In this document: positions 24,001-30,186 of the stretch, piece after piece | Layout of the letters: each line of letters begins with the position of its first letter | Numbering within the stretch: position 1 is the stretch's first letter | NCBI GenBank assembly: GCA_005793025.1 | Contig: SXQI01000176.1 | Coordinates: forward strand, 1 to 30,186 | Length of the DNA stretch: 30,186 bases | DNA from: Verrucomicrobiales bacterium | GTDB taxonomy: Bacteria > Verrucomicrobiota > Verrucomicrobiia > Limisphaerales > SXQI01 | Reading direction: 5' to 3' | The notes under the pieces: generated by a model | Told to the model about the DNA's origin: nothing | Databases searched by the model: none | What the model saw: the letters and a program-made list of their open reading frames with translations, nothing else | Translations under genes and position numbers: made by a program

Positions 24001-26065
24001 TCCCAACGCGAGAATTGCTACGAATCTTCCTGTTGTTATCACAAAAAATGCTCGGTTGATGGCTCGCCTATTCAATAATGCGTTCACAGCTAGAACCGGG
24101 GCCTTGAACCCTCCTTTGATTTCCAAATGGTCTGGGGTCACGGAGGCGACGTATTACAACATCACTCCACCTCTATTGCTGACGGAGATCATGTATCATC
24201 CCGAAGCCCCTTCGCTCGATTCAACAAATAATTCATCTGATTTTGAGTATCTAGAGTTTAGGAATTCCTCATCCGCCACGCTGGATCTGGTCGGTTTTAA
24301 ACTAGGGGGAGGGATAGAATACAACTTTACCAGAAGTAGTGCCGTTACGAACTTGGGACCCAGTGAGAGGGTTTTGCTCGTGAAGAATCGGGTCGCCTTC
24401 GAAGCAAGGTATGGCAAATCCAACATGATCGCGGGCGAGTTTACTGGAAATCTCGGAAATGGCTCCAATCGATTATTGCTGACCGGACCTCTAGGAGAGC
24501 CTGTCAGCGATGTTACCTACGATAGTAATTGGGCAGCACTTGCTGATGGATTTGGTTTTTCCCTGACGTTGCGAGACGAGTTTGTCCCTACCGACTCAAT
24601 AGCATCTGATTCCCATTGGAGGTTGAGCAGCGTCACGGGTGGTTCGCCGGGAACTTTTGATCCGGTCCCCGCGATTATCCCAACAATCTTGGTTAACGAA
24701 GTGCTCTCGCATACGGATCCACCGTTGCGCGATGGTGTCGAATTGCTAAATGCCATGAACCAACCTGTTGACATCAGTGGATGGTGGTTCAGCGACGATT
24801 ATCGAGATCCCAAAAAATACAAACTGCCTCAGGGAACTATCCTAGCTGAGAATGGGTATTGGGTCATCGACGAGGATGCACTCCGGTTAGGATCCATGGG
24901 ATTTTCCTTCAGTGCCCTTGGAGACTCCGCCCACCTGTTCAGTGCGGACGCTACAGGCCAACTGACGGGCTACCATCACGGATTCAGTTTCGGTGCGTCC
25001 TTTAATGGAGTCAGTTTTGGAAGATTTGTCAGCACCGATGGGGCCGAGCATTTTATTCGGCAGGAACAACGCACGTTGGGACGACCAAACTCCGACCCCC
25101 TCGTTGGACCCGTCGTCATCACTGAAATTCACTTCAACCCGATTTCTGGCACCACCAATAATAACACGGTGGATGAGTTCATCGAGGTTCGGAATGTTTC
25201 ACCCTTCCCTATGTCACTCTGGGATCCTTTGCACGAAACGAATCGTTGGCACCTGCGAGGTGGAGTGGACTTCGACTTTCCTCAATCCCTTGTGCTCCCT
25301 CCTGGTGGGTTCGCGTTAGTGGTGAGTTTTAATCCGGCCACTGATCTAGGGACGGTTTCTAATTTTCGTTCCAAATTCGGAGTGCCTGTTAGCGTTCCCC
25401 TACTCGGTCCCTGGAGCGGTGCATTAGAGAACTCAGGTGAAACAGTTGAACTAAAACAACCTGATGAGCCAACACAACCCTCGCCACAGGAAGACTATGA
25501 AACTCCGTATGTGTCGATCGAGCGAGTACGATATCGGGTAACTTCACCTTGGCCTGAGACAGCTTCTGGGAGCGGCAAATCGCTCCAACGAATAGTTGTT
25601 CGAGGCTTCGGGGACGACCCAACCAATTGGCATGCGGCACTCCCTACAGCCGGAAAAATTAATCCTGCGACGGATGTTGATGACTTCGATCAAGACGGCC
25701 TACCTGATGCATGGGAAGCTTCATTCGGCTTGGATGCACTCTCGAACCTTTCTCTATCGGGATCCAGCGGAGATCCTGACCAAGACGGTCAAACCAATCT
25801 AGAGGAATACATCTCAGGAACGGATCCTAGTAACCGATTAAGTGTTTTTGGGATGAAGGCTGCTTTTAGCTCCACAGGAATCAAATTGAGCGTGTCCGGA
25901 TCCCCGAATCGAAATTACACATTCTGGGTTTGCGATGCCTTGAATCCCGGAGATTGGAAAATCCTAACACAATTTCCTAAAGTATCAGATCCAAGAATCC
26001 TTGATTACACGGTTCAGACTGAGTTTGAATCACGGCTCTACAAAGTCAGTGTTTCCAAAGATTAA
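21017..26065 (+). CDS. Giant secreted CotH / lamin-tail-domain protein
   Basis: 1682 residues, signal peptide about 1-23. Domains in order (rough): carbohydrate-binding-like beta domain (24-195; YLRIRFNV, DDGFICWINGKEV), Ig-like SbsA-type domain (196-292), lamin-tail domain 1 (298-400; VSISEFMAENNG, DWIELFNSS, LRGWALTDD), chitobiase-type C-terminal-like domain (455-530; IRYTTNGTMPS), CotH kinase-like domain (538-880; GARGSS, GVYVLEERI, GGFILKVDR, FGPLWDFDRALG), a second chitobiase-type domain (950-1030; VYYTLDGVDPR), lamin-tail domains 2 (1050-1170), 3 (1222-1340) and 4 (1364-1480), and a DxDxDG-rich dockerin/thrombospondin-3-like region (1553-1605; DFDQDGLPDAWE, DPDQDGQTNLEEY). CotH can phosphorylate proteins in Bacillus spores; here an extracellular role is inferred. 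Its 100-bp upstream gap shows no clear promoter. Confidence 0.88.
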   Translation: MRNRFYCLCVWAYLCGIVPSGFAEELFGNGSSWRFFKGTTSPSTPDPTAWRTPQFDDSIWTSGIASFYYGDPFSGTLMDDMYGGYSTVYLRIRFNVFDLKNIQSLTLNAACDDGFICWINGKEVTRFNVPGGEIPFDGLASSAVNPDPAVFNDYPITDPRTVLQIGSNVLAIQLLNTSLTSSDIVWDASLSFLGDTDAPVISDVIPVSGAALKELYAVEVHFSEPVVGVEAGDLLINGAGATNLVEVTPGQFVFSFPRQADGAISVTFRDGHGITDTAGTPHPFSQAVWGYTVNSTLVIPGVSISEFMAENNGVIRDEDGDKSDWIELFNSSAQTVSLRGWALTDDATDLKKWVFPSSTIAAGARLVVFASGKDRTNTASRLHTNFKLDSGGELLALINPSGVSESAFSPAFPIQRKNFSYGRPNGSVSSEGYFPAPTPGLPNSTSGPGFAPDVKFSINGGVFITNISLSISLKVPVEGAEIRYTTNGTMPSISSLLYTNPITLNNSVQVRARSFANGVLPGDPHTEMFIRLEGTTPTFNSTLPVLVIHNFGKSTPPSTGQQDAYLQVYEPLNGIASFTNSPSFSRRVGIGARGSSTLGLPKVSLNLELRDEYGADEKHTLLGLPEDSDWVLYAPNTFEPVLIHNPFMHQLSRDIGRYSSRTRFVELFLVKDTVAGSLRYPTTYNGVYVLEERIRRSEDRVDIDKLEPENLVAPAVTGGFILKVDRTGPGEGGFSGASQSMVFVEPDEAEMKTPVRAPQLQYLGNYFSAYGTALYGANWLDRTNGYRAYFDVEAGIDHHLLNVLSFNVDALRLSTYFYKPRNGKITFGPLWDFDRALGSTDGRDANPKAWTSSGGTDYFNETSQRWWGRMFTDIDFYQQWIDRYQQLRLTHFSTTNLNRLVDKLTTEVRIPQVRDQTKWGVSPRGGYQGEINSMKAWLSNRVVFMDSQSLAAPTNTAPSGKFANSVSLILKGAANGIVYYTLDGVDPRLPGGNVHPNARIATNLPVVITKNARLMARLFNNAFTARTGALNPPLISKWSGVTEATYYNITPPLLLTEIMYHPEAPSLDSTNNSSDFEYLEFRNSSSATLDLVGFKLGGGIEYNFTRSSAVTNLGPSERVLLVKNRVAFEARYGKSNMIAGEFTGNLGNGSNRLLLTGPLGEPVSDVTYDSNWAALADGFGFSLTLRDEFVPTDSIASDSHWRLSSVTGGSPGTFDPVPAIIPTILVNEVLSHTDPPLRDGVELLNAMNQPVDISGWWFSDDYRDPKKYKLPQGTILAENGYWVIDEDALRLGSMGFSFSALGDSAHLFSADATGQLTGYHHGFSFGASFNGVSFGRFVSTDGAEHFIRQEQRTLGRPNSDPLVGPVVITEIHFNPISGTTNNNTVDEFIEVRNVSPFPMSLWDPLHETNRWHLRGGVDFDFPQSLVLPPGGFALVVSFNPATDLGTVSNFRSKFGVPVSVPLLGPWSGALENSGETVELKQPDEPTQPSPQEDYETPYVSIERVRYRVTSPWPETASGSGKSLQRIVVRGFGDDPTNWHAALPTAGKINPATDVDDFDQDGLPDAWEASFGLDALSNLSLSGSSGDPDQDGQTNLEEYISGTDPSNRLSVFGMKAAFSSTGIKLSVSGSPNRNYTFWVCDALNPGDWKILTQFPKVSDPRILDYTVQTEFESRLYKVSVSKD

Positions 26066-26087
26066 TACTATTAGGAATTCTAGTATT
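26064..26087. terminator. Possible bidirectional terminator between convergent genes
   Basis: AATACTA (26064-26070) pairs perfectly with TAGTATT (26081-26087) around a 10-nt loop. It overlaps the stop codons of both the CotH gene and the lipoate-ligase-like gene. On the plus strand it is followed by TCTTG. The stem is AT-rich and short, so strength is uncertain. Confidence 0.35.
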
Positions 26088-26799
26088 TCTTGTGCCATTC
26101 CTCCTGCCCATACCGTTCAGACATTAGTCTTTGAACCAGTTCCACCGGGGGCGGGAGCATGGGTTGGTTGGCAGACCAAACTGTTCGGATCGCTTCCTTT
26201 AGGCTTTCCTGTTTCACGGGGAGGTTAACGATAAAATCTGAGTGGGTTCTCGCACGCCTATAATCAGGCATTGAAGAAGGCGTATTCAGCACCTCTTGAA
26301 TAAGTGCGAGGTCAAAATGGAGCAAAAAACAACCATGAAACATCAAATAGCTACGCCGTCGACGCTGCGCATTACCAGAAAATTTGCGACCCCTCCAAAC
26401 GAGATCTGTATGGCCTTGAACTTCCACGGAGGATCCTAAACTTCGCTCCACCGCCTGGCGTTGGCGATCCATGATAAAGTGGTTCGTCCCAGGGATGGTG
26501 CTGAACGCTGGATCCATTTTTTCTGGAAGCACTAAAGTGTAATTCAGACACCCCTGCCCTTGAACCACAGTGCCGCCGCCGGTACATCGGCGTAAAATTG
26601 GCAGTTCTCGATTTTTACAAGCAACCACATTCACCTCACAACTCCGCCGGTTTGCATAACCAAGGACGACGAATAATTTCGGTGATTCCCAAAACCGCAA
26701 CGCACCGAGCGAATCATTGGATTCGCACCAATCCAACAAAGCTTCATCCATTGCAAGATCCTGGGCCGGATCACCAATCGTTAAATCAAACCATTGCAC
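26080..26799 (-). CDS. Lipoate-protein ligase A / biotin-lipoate A/B family protein
   Basis: 239 residues from a GTG start. Family motifs are present: ALRFWESPKLFVVLGYANRRSCEVN (33-57), ILRRCTGGGTVVQGQGCLNYTLVL (68-91), equivalent to the RRxxGGGAVxHxxGxxNYS motif, and WRGRKFSGNAQRRRRSYLMFHGCFLL (135-160), where K139 matches the Lys that contacts the lipoyl-adenylate or octanoyl intermediate. The enzyme attaches lipoate or octanoate to a carrier domain of a 2-oxoacid dehydrogenase or glycine cleavage H protein. Whether it is an ATP-using ligase or an octanoyltransferase (LipM-like) cannot be decided; the small C-terminal domain of E. coli LplA is absent. It starts 34 bp downstream of the TIGR03790 gene on the same strand, so co-transcription is possible. 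Confidence 0.85.
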   Translation of the reverse strand: MQWFDLTIGDPAQDLAMDEALLDWCESNDSLGALRFWESPKLFVVLGYANRRSCEVNVVACKNRELPILRRCTGGGTVVQGQGCLNYTLVLPEKMDPAFSTIPGTNHFIMDRQRQAVERSLGSSVEVQGHTDLVWRGRKFSGNAQRRRRSYLMFHGCFLLHFDLALIQEVLNTPSSMPDYRRARTHSDFIVNLPVKQESLKEAIRTVWSANQPMLPPPVELVQRLMSERYGQEEWHKKY

Positions 26800-26833
26800 A
26801 ATGATAGGTGGTTTCGATCTGATTCAGGAGGCG

Positions 26834-28540
26834 TTAAGGTTGATTCACCTTCTGCACCATCGCTTTCCATTTAGAGGATTCTTCTGGTTTCTGAAGTGTC
26901 TCAGCCAGATCTGAAAGTCTGGTATAAACGGCCATTAGATCCGCATAATCCGGCGAGGTCTTCAACAAATCCTGTAAAAGTTGGTATGATTCTTGTTTAC
27001 GGTTCTCTCCATCAAGCAGTTTGACAACTTGGAACGTGAGTCGATTGCGTTGTTGCGGGGATGGATTCTGTTTCAAGGCCTCCAAAAAAAAAGTAATGGC
27101 GCCGGAATCCTTTTTCTCATCGATGAATAAATCGCCCACTTTTTCTAGCAAAACAGCACTCTTGGAAAACCCTGCTTGATTGGTCAAATAATCACGCACC
27201 TCATCCGCCGAAGTTTTTAATTTGAGCGAGCGATTGGCAACTACAAGGTTTGCCCAATCAGCCTTTTTGTTTCCTTCCGACAAAAGACGTTGATGTAATT
27301 TGGCTCCGTTCTGAGCGAACGGCCTATAGAGGGGATCGCCGAGAACTACTACCTGCCAAGAAAGCCATGCCTGACTAGCTAAGGCTGCTTCCCCTAAGGT
27401 AAAATTACCGAAAATCCACCGACTGAGAAAAACTGAAATGTCTGGAGTCCCGGCCAAAAACGGTTCTTCGGTGCAACCCATGGTGGCCGTTGCCCCTCGC
27501 GCTAGTAATGGTCCAACCCAATAATCATGATCACTGCGCAACACTTTGCTACTGGACGAATGGAGATGATAGGCAAAGGCTCCCGTAGCAAACTCAACCT
27601 GACTGCGAGCGAATGGGCCATCGTATTGTCCTGAGTACCACCCTCCATAAATTGCACAGTCGCTCAGAGGAAACGTAGCGGGAAGAACCTCGGGTGCAGA
27701 GTCGAGAAATGTATCAAAACCGAAGTTCTGAGCGAGCACAGCACATTTTTTAAACATGTCGTCTCCCTGTTTGTAAGAACCCTCGGTCAGACCTCGTGAG
27801 TCAAAATAGGCCCGACCCCAGAGACCATCCTTTTCTGCTAAGAGTGATTTCTCGACAAGGCCTCGAGCAATTGCAGCAGTCGGACCATCGATACGGGCTA
27901 CTATGATTACCCCATTGGTAGGGCTCAGTTGGGCCGTATTGGTTGCCGCGTAGGTCGGGTTGGTAAGCGGCCCAGTGAGTTTCGAGTTCTTACCCACCAA
28001 GGGAATAACTGATAATTCGCTGTCGACCGAAGCTGCATTTTGATGCAGATGTTCCGGCAGACTCAAATCTACACTTTCCTGCAAGGAAGGATCAGCCCGC
28101 ACTTTAACAGGGACTCCATAACACAAGACCAAATAGCGAAACGTAGCCTCTACTCCTGAAGGAGCTTGGTTGGTGTTGCTCCGCTTCGGCGCAGGCTTGA
28201 AGGTTAAAAGGCGGTTCTTCTCCAAGAAAGTCTTTAACGGACCTTGAATGCTTTCGTTGAATTCTTTCCGTGTGATTTCCTCATCAAGCGAGAGGTTTAG
28301 CCCTAGTATCTGCTGTCGAGGCACTTGGCGTTTTTCAGCGTAAAATTCAGCCAACTCCCTGGATTCAGGTATTTTAGTGTTATAAATCACGACAACGGAT
28401 CGCCCGAGAATAGTTGGGTCGGTGGGGAGAGAGGACTGGGAAACTGTTGAATCCAATGTTAGAATAACCACGAAACCACTGACGACCAGCGACAGCCAGT
28501 GGGGTGAGTGAATCCGGAGGAGCAATCTCCACAAAATCAT
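26834..28540 (-). CDS. TIGR03790 family protein with C-terminal TPR-like region
   Basis: 568 residues. An N-terminal hydrophobic segment (about 12-34) suggests a signal peptide or anchor. The core matches TIGR03790: SVVVIYNTKIPESRELAEFYAEKRQVPRQQILGLNLSLDEEITRKEF near 48-94, YLVLCYGVPVKVRADPS near 130-148, ARIDGPTAAIARGLVEKSL near 220, DCAIYGGWYSGQYDGPF near 295-312, and the closing WQVVVLGDPLYRPF near 395. No enzymatic activity is established for the family. Residues about 470-565 form helical repeats (ALKQNPSPQQRNRLTFQVVKLL, YQLLQDLLKTSPDYADLMAVYTRL) resembling tetratricopeptide repeats. The insertion sequence begins only 80 bp upstream of its start, so its promoter may have been disturbed. 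Confidence 0.85.
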   Translation of the reverse strand: MILWRLLLRIHSPHWLSLVVSGFVVILTLDSTVSQSSLPTDPTILGRSVVVIYNTKIPESRELAEFYAEKRQVPRQQILGLNLSLDEEITRKEFNESIQGPLKTFLEKNRLLTFKPAPKRSNTNQAPSGVEATFRYLVLCYGVPVKVRADPSLQESVDLSLPEHLHQNAASVDSELSVIPLVGKNSKLTGPLTNPTYAATNTAQLSPTNGVIIVARIDGPTAAIARGLVEKSLLAEKDGLWGRAYFDSRGLTEGSYKQGDDMFKKCAVLAQNFGFDTFLDSAPEVLPATFPLSDCAIYGGWYSGQYDGPFARSQVEFATGAFAYHLHSSSSKVLRSDHDYWVGPLLARGATATMGCTEEPFLAGTPDISVFLSRWIFGNFTLGEAALASQAWLSWQVVVLGDPLYRPFAQNGAKLHQRLLSEGNKKADWANLVVANRSLKLKTSADEVRDYLTNQAGFSKSAVLLEKVGDLFIDEKKDSGAITFFLEALKQNPSPQQRNRLTFQVVKLLDGENRKQESYQLLQDLLKTSPDYADLMAVYTRLSDLAETLQKPEESSKWKAMVQKVNQP

Positions 28541-28634
28541 TTTTCAAGTCTCGCTGTAAGCATTCATGGGATCAAACCAATTCAAGGTGTCGGAAACCCA
28601 TGGCAACAGTTTATGTGGTGTGTCGTGGTGCGAG

Positions 28635-28709
28635 CAAAACCGGACACGTGTAGTTAGCAAAACCGGACACTTTGTAGTTTTCAAAACCGGACGTGCGATC
28701 AAAACCGGA
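28635..28709 (+). repeat. Four iterated CAAAACCGGA sites at the left IS end
   Basis: Exact decamers at 28635-28644, 28658-28667, 28682-28691 and 28700-28709 (steps 23, 24 and 18 bp). The second and third are preceded by GTAGTTAG and GTAGTTTT, the same extensions found at the right end in inverted orientation and opposite order. Multiple transposase-binding sites are the natural reading. Confidence 0.75.
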
Positions 28710-28899
28710 ATTATTTTTCAGATCCTTGTTGGGAGATATAGGGTTGATATTCTTAGTGAGCTCCAGTGGAGGGTAAGGCTCTGCGGGGACGCAACCTGAG
28801 CACCATCTGGAGGCTGATACACGGCAGGCTGGGTCGCCGGAAGGTGGCTCAGCTAGCCCATTTTGCCGGAATCAGCCAAAGCGCAAAATCCCAGGGGGT

Positions 28900-28920
28900 T
28901 TGGGGGACAGAGTTCCCCAA
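28900..28920 (+). promoter_or_regulatory. Strong hairpin just upstream of the transposase reading frame
   Basis: TTGGGGGAC (28900-28908), loop AGA, GTTCCCCAA (28912-28920): nine pairs with one G-U wobble in RNA. It ends 19 bp before the ATG at 28940. Insertion sequences often carry such stem-loops to block translation from transcripts reading in from outside; that role here is inferred. Confidence 0.5.
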
Positions 28921-28939
28921 TTCTGATAACTTGGGTGCG

Positions 28940-29037
28940 ATGAAAAAACACAATTAGCCTCCCGTTGCGGCATTCCACTCATTCGTCATGTTTTAGCTGG
29001 TTTTCGTGCTGGCGATTTCAATGCCAAAGCTGCAGCC
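28940..29037 (+). other. Coding 5' extension of the transposase, separated from its ATG by a frame break
   Basis: The transposase frame stays open back to 28930, and from about 28954 encodes LASRCGIPLIRHVLAGFRAGDFN, which joins the downstream KAAAMKLGLGRSRFYEIY into a helix-turn-helix. That stretch contains no ATG, GTG or TTG. The only ATG nearby (28940) is followed by six A (28943-28948) and in its own frame stops at 28955 (MKKHN). One more A, or a -1 slip on the A-run, would give MKKTQLASRCG and restore the full protein. Confidence 0.6.
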
Positions 29038-30120
29038 ATGAAGCTCGGGCTCGGACGCAGCCGCTTTTACGAGATCTACGGTGATTACCTCAAGGCCTGT
29101 GCTTATCACCAGCAAACTCGGTGGATCCCGAAGGTTTCAGGAGGAAACCACGCAGTAAACTGGCCGCCCGAGGTGCATGCGCTGTTACGCAAACGCCTGA
29201 GTAGCACCCCTTCAGCTTCCTACAGCTTTGCCGCCAGCGAAGTTCTTCGCCTCCTCCGGTTCAGGCTCGACCGGGCTCAAGTCCGCCGATGGGCTATTGA
29301 ACACAGACTGGCCCACCCCAAACCTAATCACCGTCCTGCGGCTCCGGTGCGACGCTGGCAACGCAGTCAAATTGGTGAACTGTGGCAATTGGATGCAACG
29401 CCCCACCGCTGGTTTTCTAACTGTTCTCAGACCTTTCCCATGATCAACATGCTCGATGATTGCAGCCGTATCTTCACTGCGTCGAAAATCTATCAACGGG
29501 AGACGCTGCTGGCCTACTTTGATTTGCTGCCCAATGCCTTTACCCAATATGGGCTGCCGTTGGAACTCTACGTCGATTACCACAGCATCTTCTTCACCCA
29601 TGACCCAAAGGCACTCACTCAGTTGGGTCAAGCACTCCACTTCTACGGTGTCACCTTCCGCTTCGCTCCCACTCCCCAAGCAAAAGGCAAGATCGAGCGT
29701 GCTCATTCCTTTTGGCAAGAACGGTTGCCAGCCTACTTTGCCAGTGAATTGATCACCGATCTCGACCAAGCCAACTCAGAAATCCAAACTCTGCGTCTGC
29801 ATCGCAACCAACACGAGATCCACTGCGAACTCAAGATGACTCCTCAAAAAGCTTGGGACTTGGCTCGTAACGAGAATCGATCCGCGTTGAGACCCAGACC
29901 CAACTGCCCTTGGTGGCCCTTCGTTTGGAGCCAACGCACTCCCATCAAAGTAGGTCCGGAGGGACGCGTCCCCATCGGTTCACAATTGCTGAGGGTCGAT
30001 GCCGCTCCGGGTACAAAGGTGCTGCTCTGCCAACATCCCTCGGGACATCAATCCATTTTGGCTTCCCCTCCAAGTCTACTCCTCAAACCCCTAATCCTTT
30101 TCTCCAATCTACCAAAATGA
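29038..30120 (+). CDS. DDE (rve-type) IS transposase
   Basis: 360 residues from the first in-frame ATG, but the true protein probably begins upstream, because the helix-turn-helix straddles this start. Residues about 85-108 are basic (AHPKPNHRPAAPVRRWQRS). The integrase-type catalytic core follows: first Asp in ELWQLDATPH (near 117), second Asp in LELYVDYHSIFF (near 179), Glu in AKGKIERAHSFWQERL, 39 residues after the second Asp. The KGKIER motif is typical of rve-fold transposases of the IS481/ISNCY kind; the exact family is not certain. The C-terminal domain (PIKVGPEGRVPIGSQLLRVDA) resembles the small beta domain of such enzymes. The catalytic core shows no internal stop, so the gene may be active if the upstream frame break is bypassed. 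Confidence 0.85.
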   Translation: MKLGLGRSRFYEIYGDYLKACAYHQQTRWIPKVSGGNHAVNWPPEVHALLRKRLSSTPSASYSFAASEVLRLLRFRLDRAQVRRWAIEHRLAHPKPNHRPAAPVRRWQRSQIGELWQLDATPHRWFSNCSQTFPMINMLDDCSRIFTASKIYQRETLLAYFDLLPNAFTQYGLPLELYVDYHSIFFTHDPKALTQLGQALHFYGVTFRFAPTPQAKGKIERAHSFWQERLPAYFASELITDLDQANSEIQTLRLHRNQHEIHCELKMTPQKAWDLARNENRSALRPRPNCPWWPFVWSQRTPIKVGPEGRVPIGSQLLRVDAAPGTKVLLCQHPSGHQSILASPPSLLLKPLILFSNLPK

Positions 30121-30125
30121 CCTTG

Positions 30126-30167
30126 TCCGGTTTTGCTAACTACAAACCCTTAATTTGTCCGGTTTTG
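30126..30167 (-). repeat. Two inverted CAAAACCGGA sites at the right IS end
   Basis: TCCGGTTTTG at 30126-30135 and 30158-30167 is the reverse complement of the left-end decamer. The neighbouring bases on the minus strand read GTAGTTAG (inner site) and GTAGTTTT (outer site), the reverse order of the corresponding left-end pair. The first site begins 6 bp after the transposase stop. Confidence 0.75.
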
Positions 30168-30186
30168 AAAACTACACGACAGATAC

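Larger units (their letters stand above)
28621..30181 (+). mobile_element. Complete-looking insertion sequence, about 1.56 kb
   Basis: The ends align as imperfect 26-bp terminal inverted repeats: left TGTCGTG + 7 nt + CAAAACCGGACA from 28621, and the same layout read inward on the minus strand from 30181 (20 of 26 bases identical). The element contains one DDE transposase gene reaching to within about 60 bp of the right end. Extra CAAAACCGGA copies lie at both ends. No target duplication is visible (left flank TGGTG, right flank GATAC, with only 5 bases of right flank in the window). An alternative left end at GTGTAGTT (28648) is possible. The stretch 28711-28939 holds no convincing gene. Confidence 0.78.

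Noticed and set aside
28766..28957. 63-codon ORF in the left part of the IS as an independent gene
   Set aside because: No recognisable domain or start signal; kept only as a possible donor frame for slippage at the A6 run.
29212..29769. 185-codon open frame antisense to the transposase
   Set aside because: Mirror of the DDE core coding sequence; no family features of its own.
28616..30186. Target-site duplication flanking the IS
   Set aside because: Left flank TGGTG and right flank GATAC do not match, and only five right-flank bases are available.

Overview
The window looks like a chromosomal segment of a Verrucomicrobiota bacterium, or a close PVC-group relative. This is inferred from protein content. 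It has a Tat-exported Gfo/Idh/MocA oxidoreductase, a PSCyt1-type cytochrome fused to a SUMF1 domain, DUF1080 (3-keto-glycoside hydrolase) paralogues, a five-haem cytochrome, a very large CotH/lamin-tail protein and a TIGR03790 protein. No rRNA, tRNA or CRISPR array was seen.

Layout. 1-2.4 kb: the 3' end of a uroporphyrinogen-III synthase gene, a small membrane protein, trmB on the opposite strand, and an AsmA-like membrane-anchored protein. 2.4-5.25 kb: minus-strand pair of a cytochrome/SUMF1 fusion and a secreted Gfo/Idh/MocA oxidoreductase, closed by a good intrinsic terminator. 5.3-7.5 kb: a DUF192 lipoprotein, a GT-B glycosyltransferase and a small lipoprotein. 7.6-9.7 kb: ribulose-phosphate 3-epimerase followed by a phosphohexomutase, probably one transcript. 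9.7-13.15 kb: minus-strand operon of a five-haem cytochrome and two DUF1080 proteins. It is divergent from an LD-carboxypeptidase gene, and a long dyad symmetry lies in the shared promoter region. 14.3-16.9 kb: an OmpA/MotB-like envelope protein and a convergent ABC exporter.

17.0-20.9 kb holds the most unusual locus. It is three overlapping plus-strand genes (8-nt and 4-nt overlaps): an asparagine-synthetase-like ligase whose glutaminase domain lacks its catalytic front half; a radical SAM enzyme resembling the archaeosine-synthase RaSEA/TIGR01210 group, with two extra C-terminal CxxC pairs; and a flavoprotein of the halogenase superfamily with an altered FAD motif. I recognise no named pathway with this combination. 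A modification or small-molecule pathway is a reasonable inference, and the divergent ABC exporter could belong to it.

21.0-28.5 kb: a 1682-residue secreted CotH/lamin-tail protein, then a minus-strand pair of a TIGR03790 protein and a lipoate-ligase-like enzyme. 28.6-30.18 kb: an apparently complete insertion sequence about 80 bp upstream of the TIGR03790 gene. It has imperfect terminal inverted repeats, iterated CAAAACCGGA sites at both ends, a strong hairpin before the transposase, and a frame break at an A6 run just after the only plausible ATG.

Positions and motifs were read directly from the sequence. Family names rest on motif recognition, not database searches.
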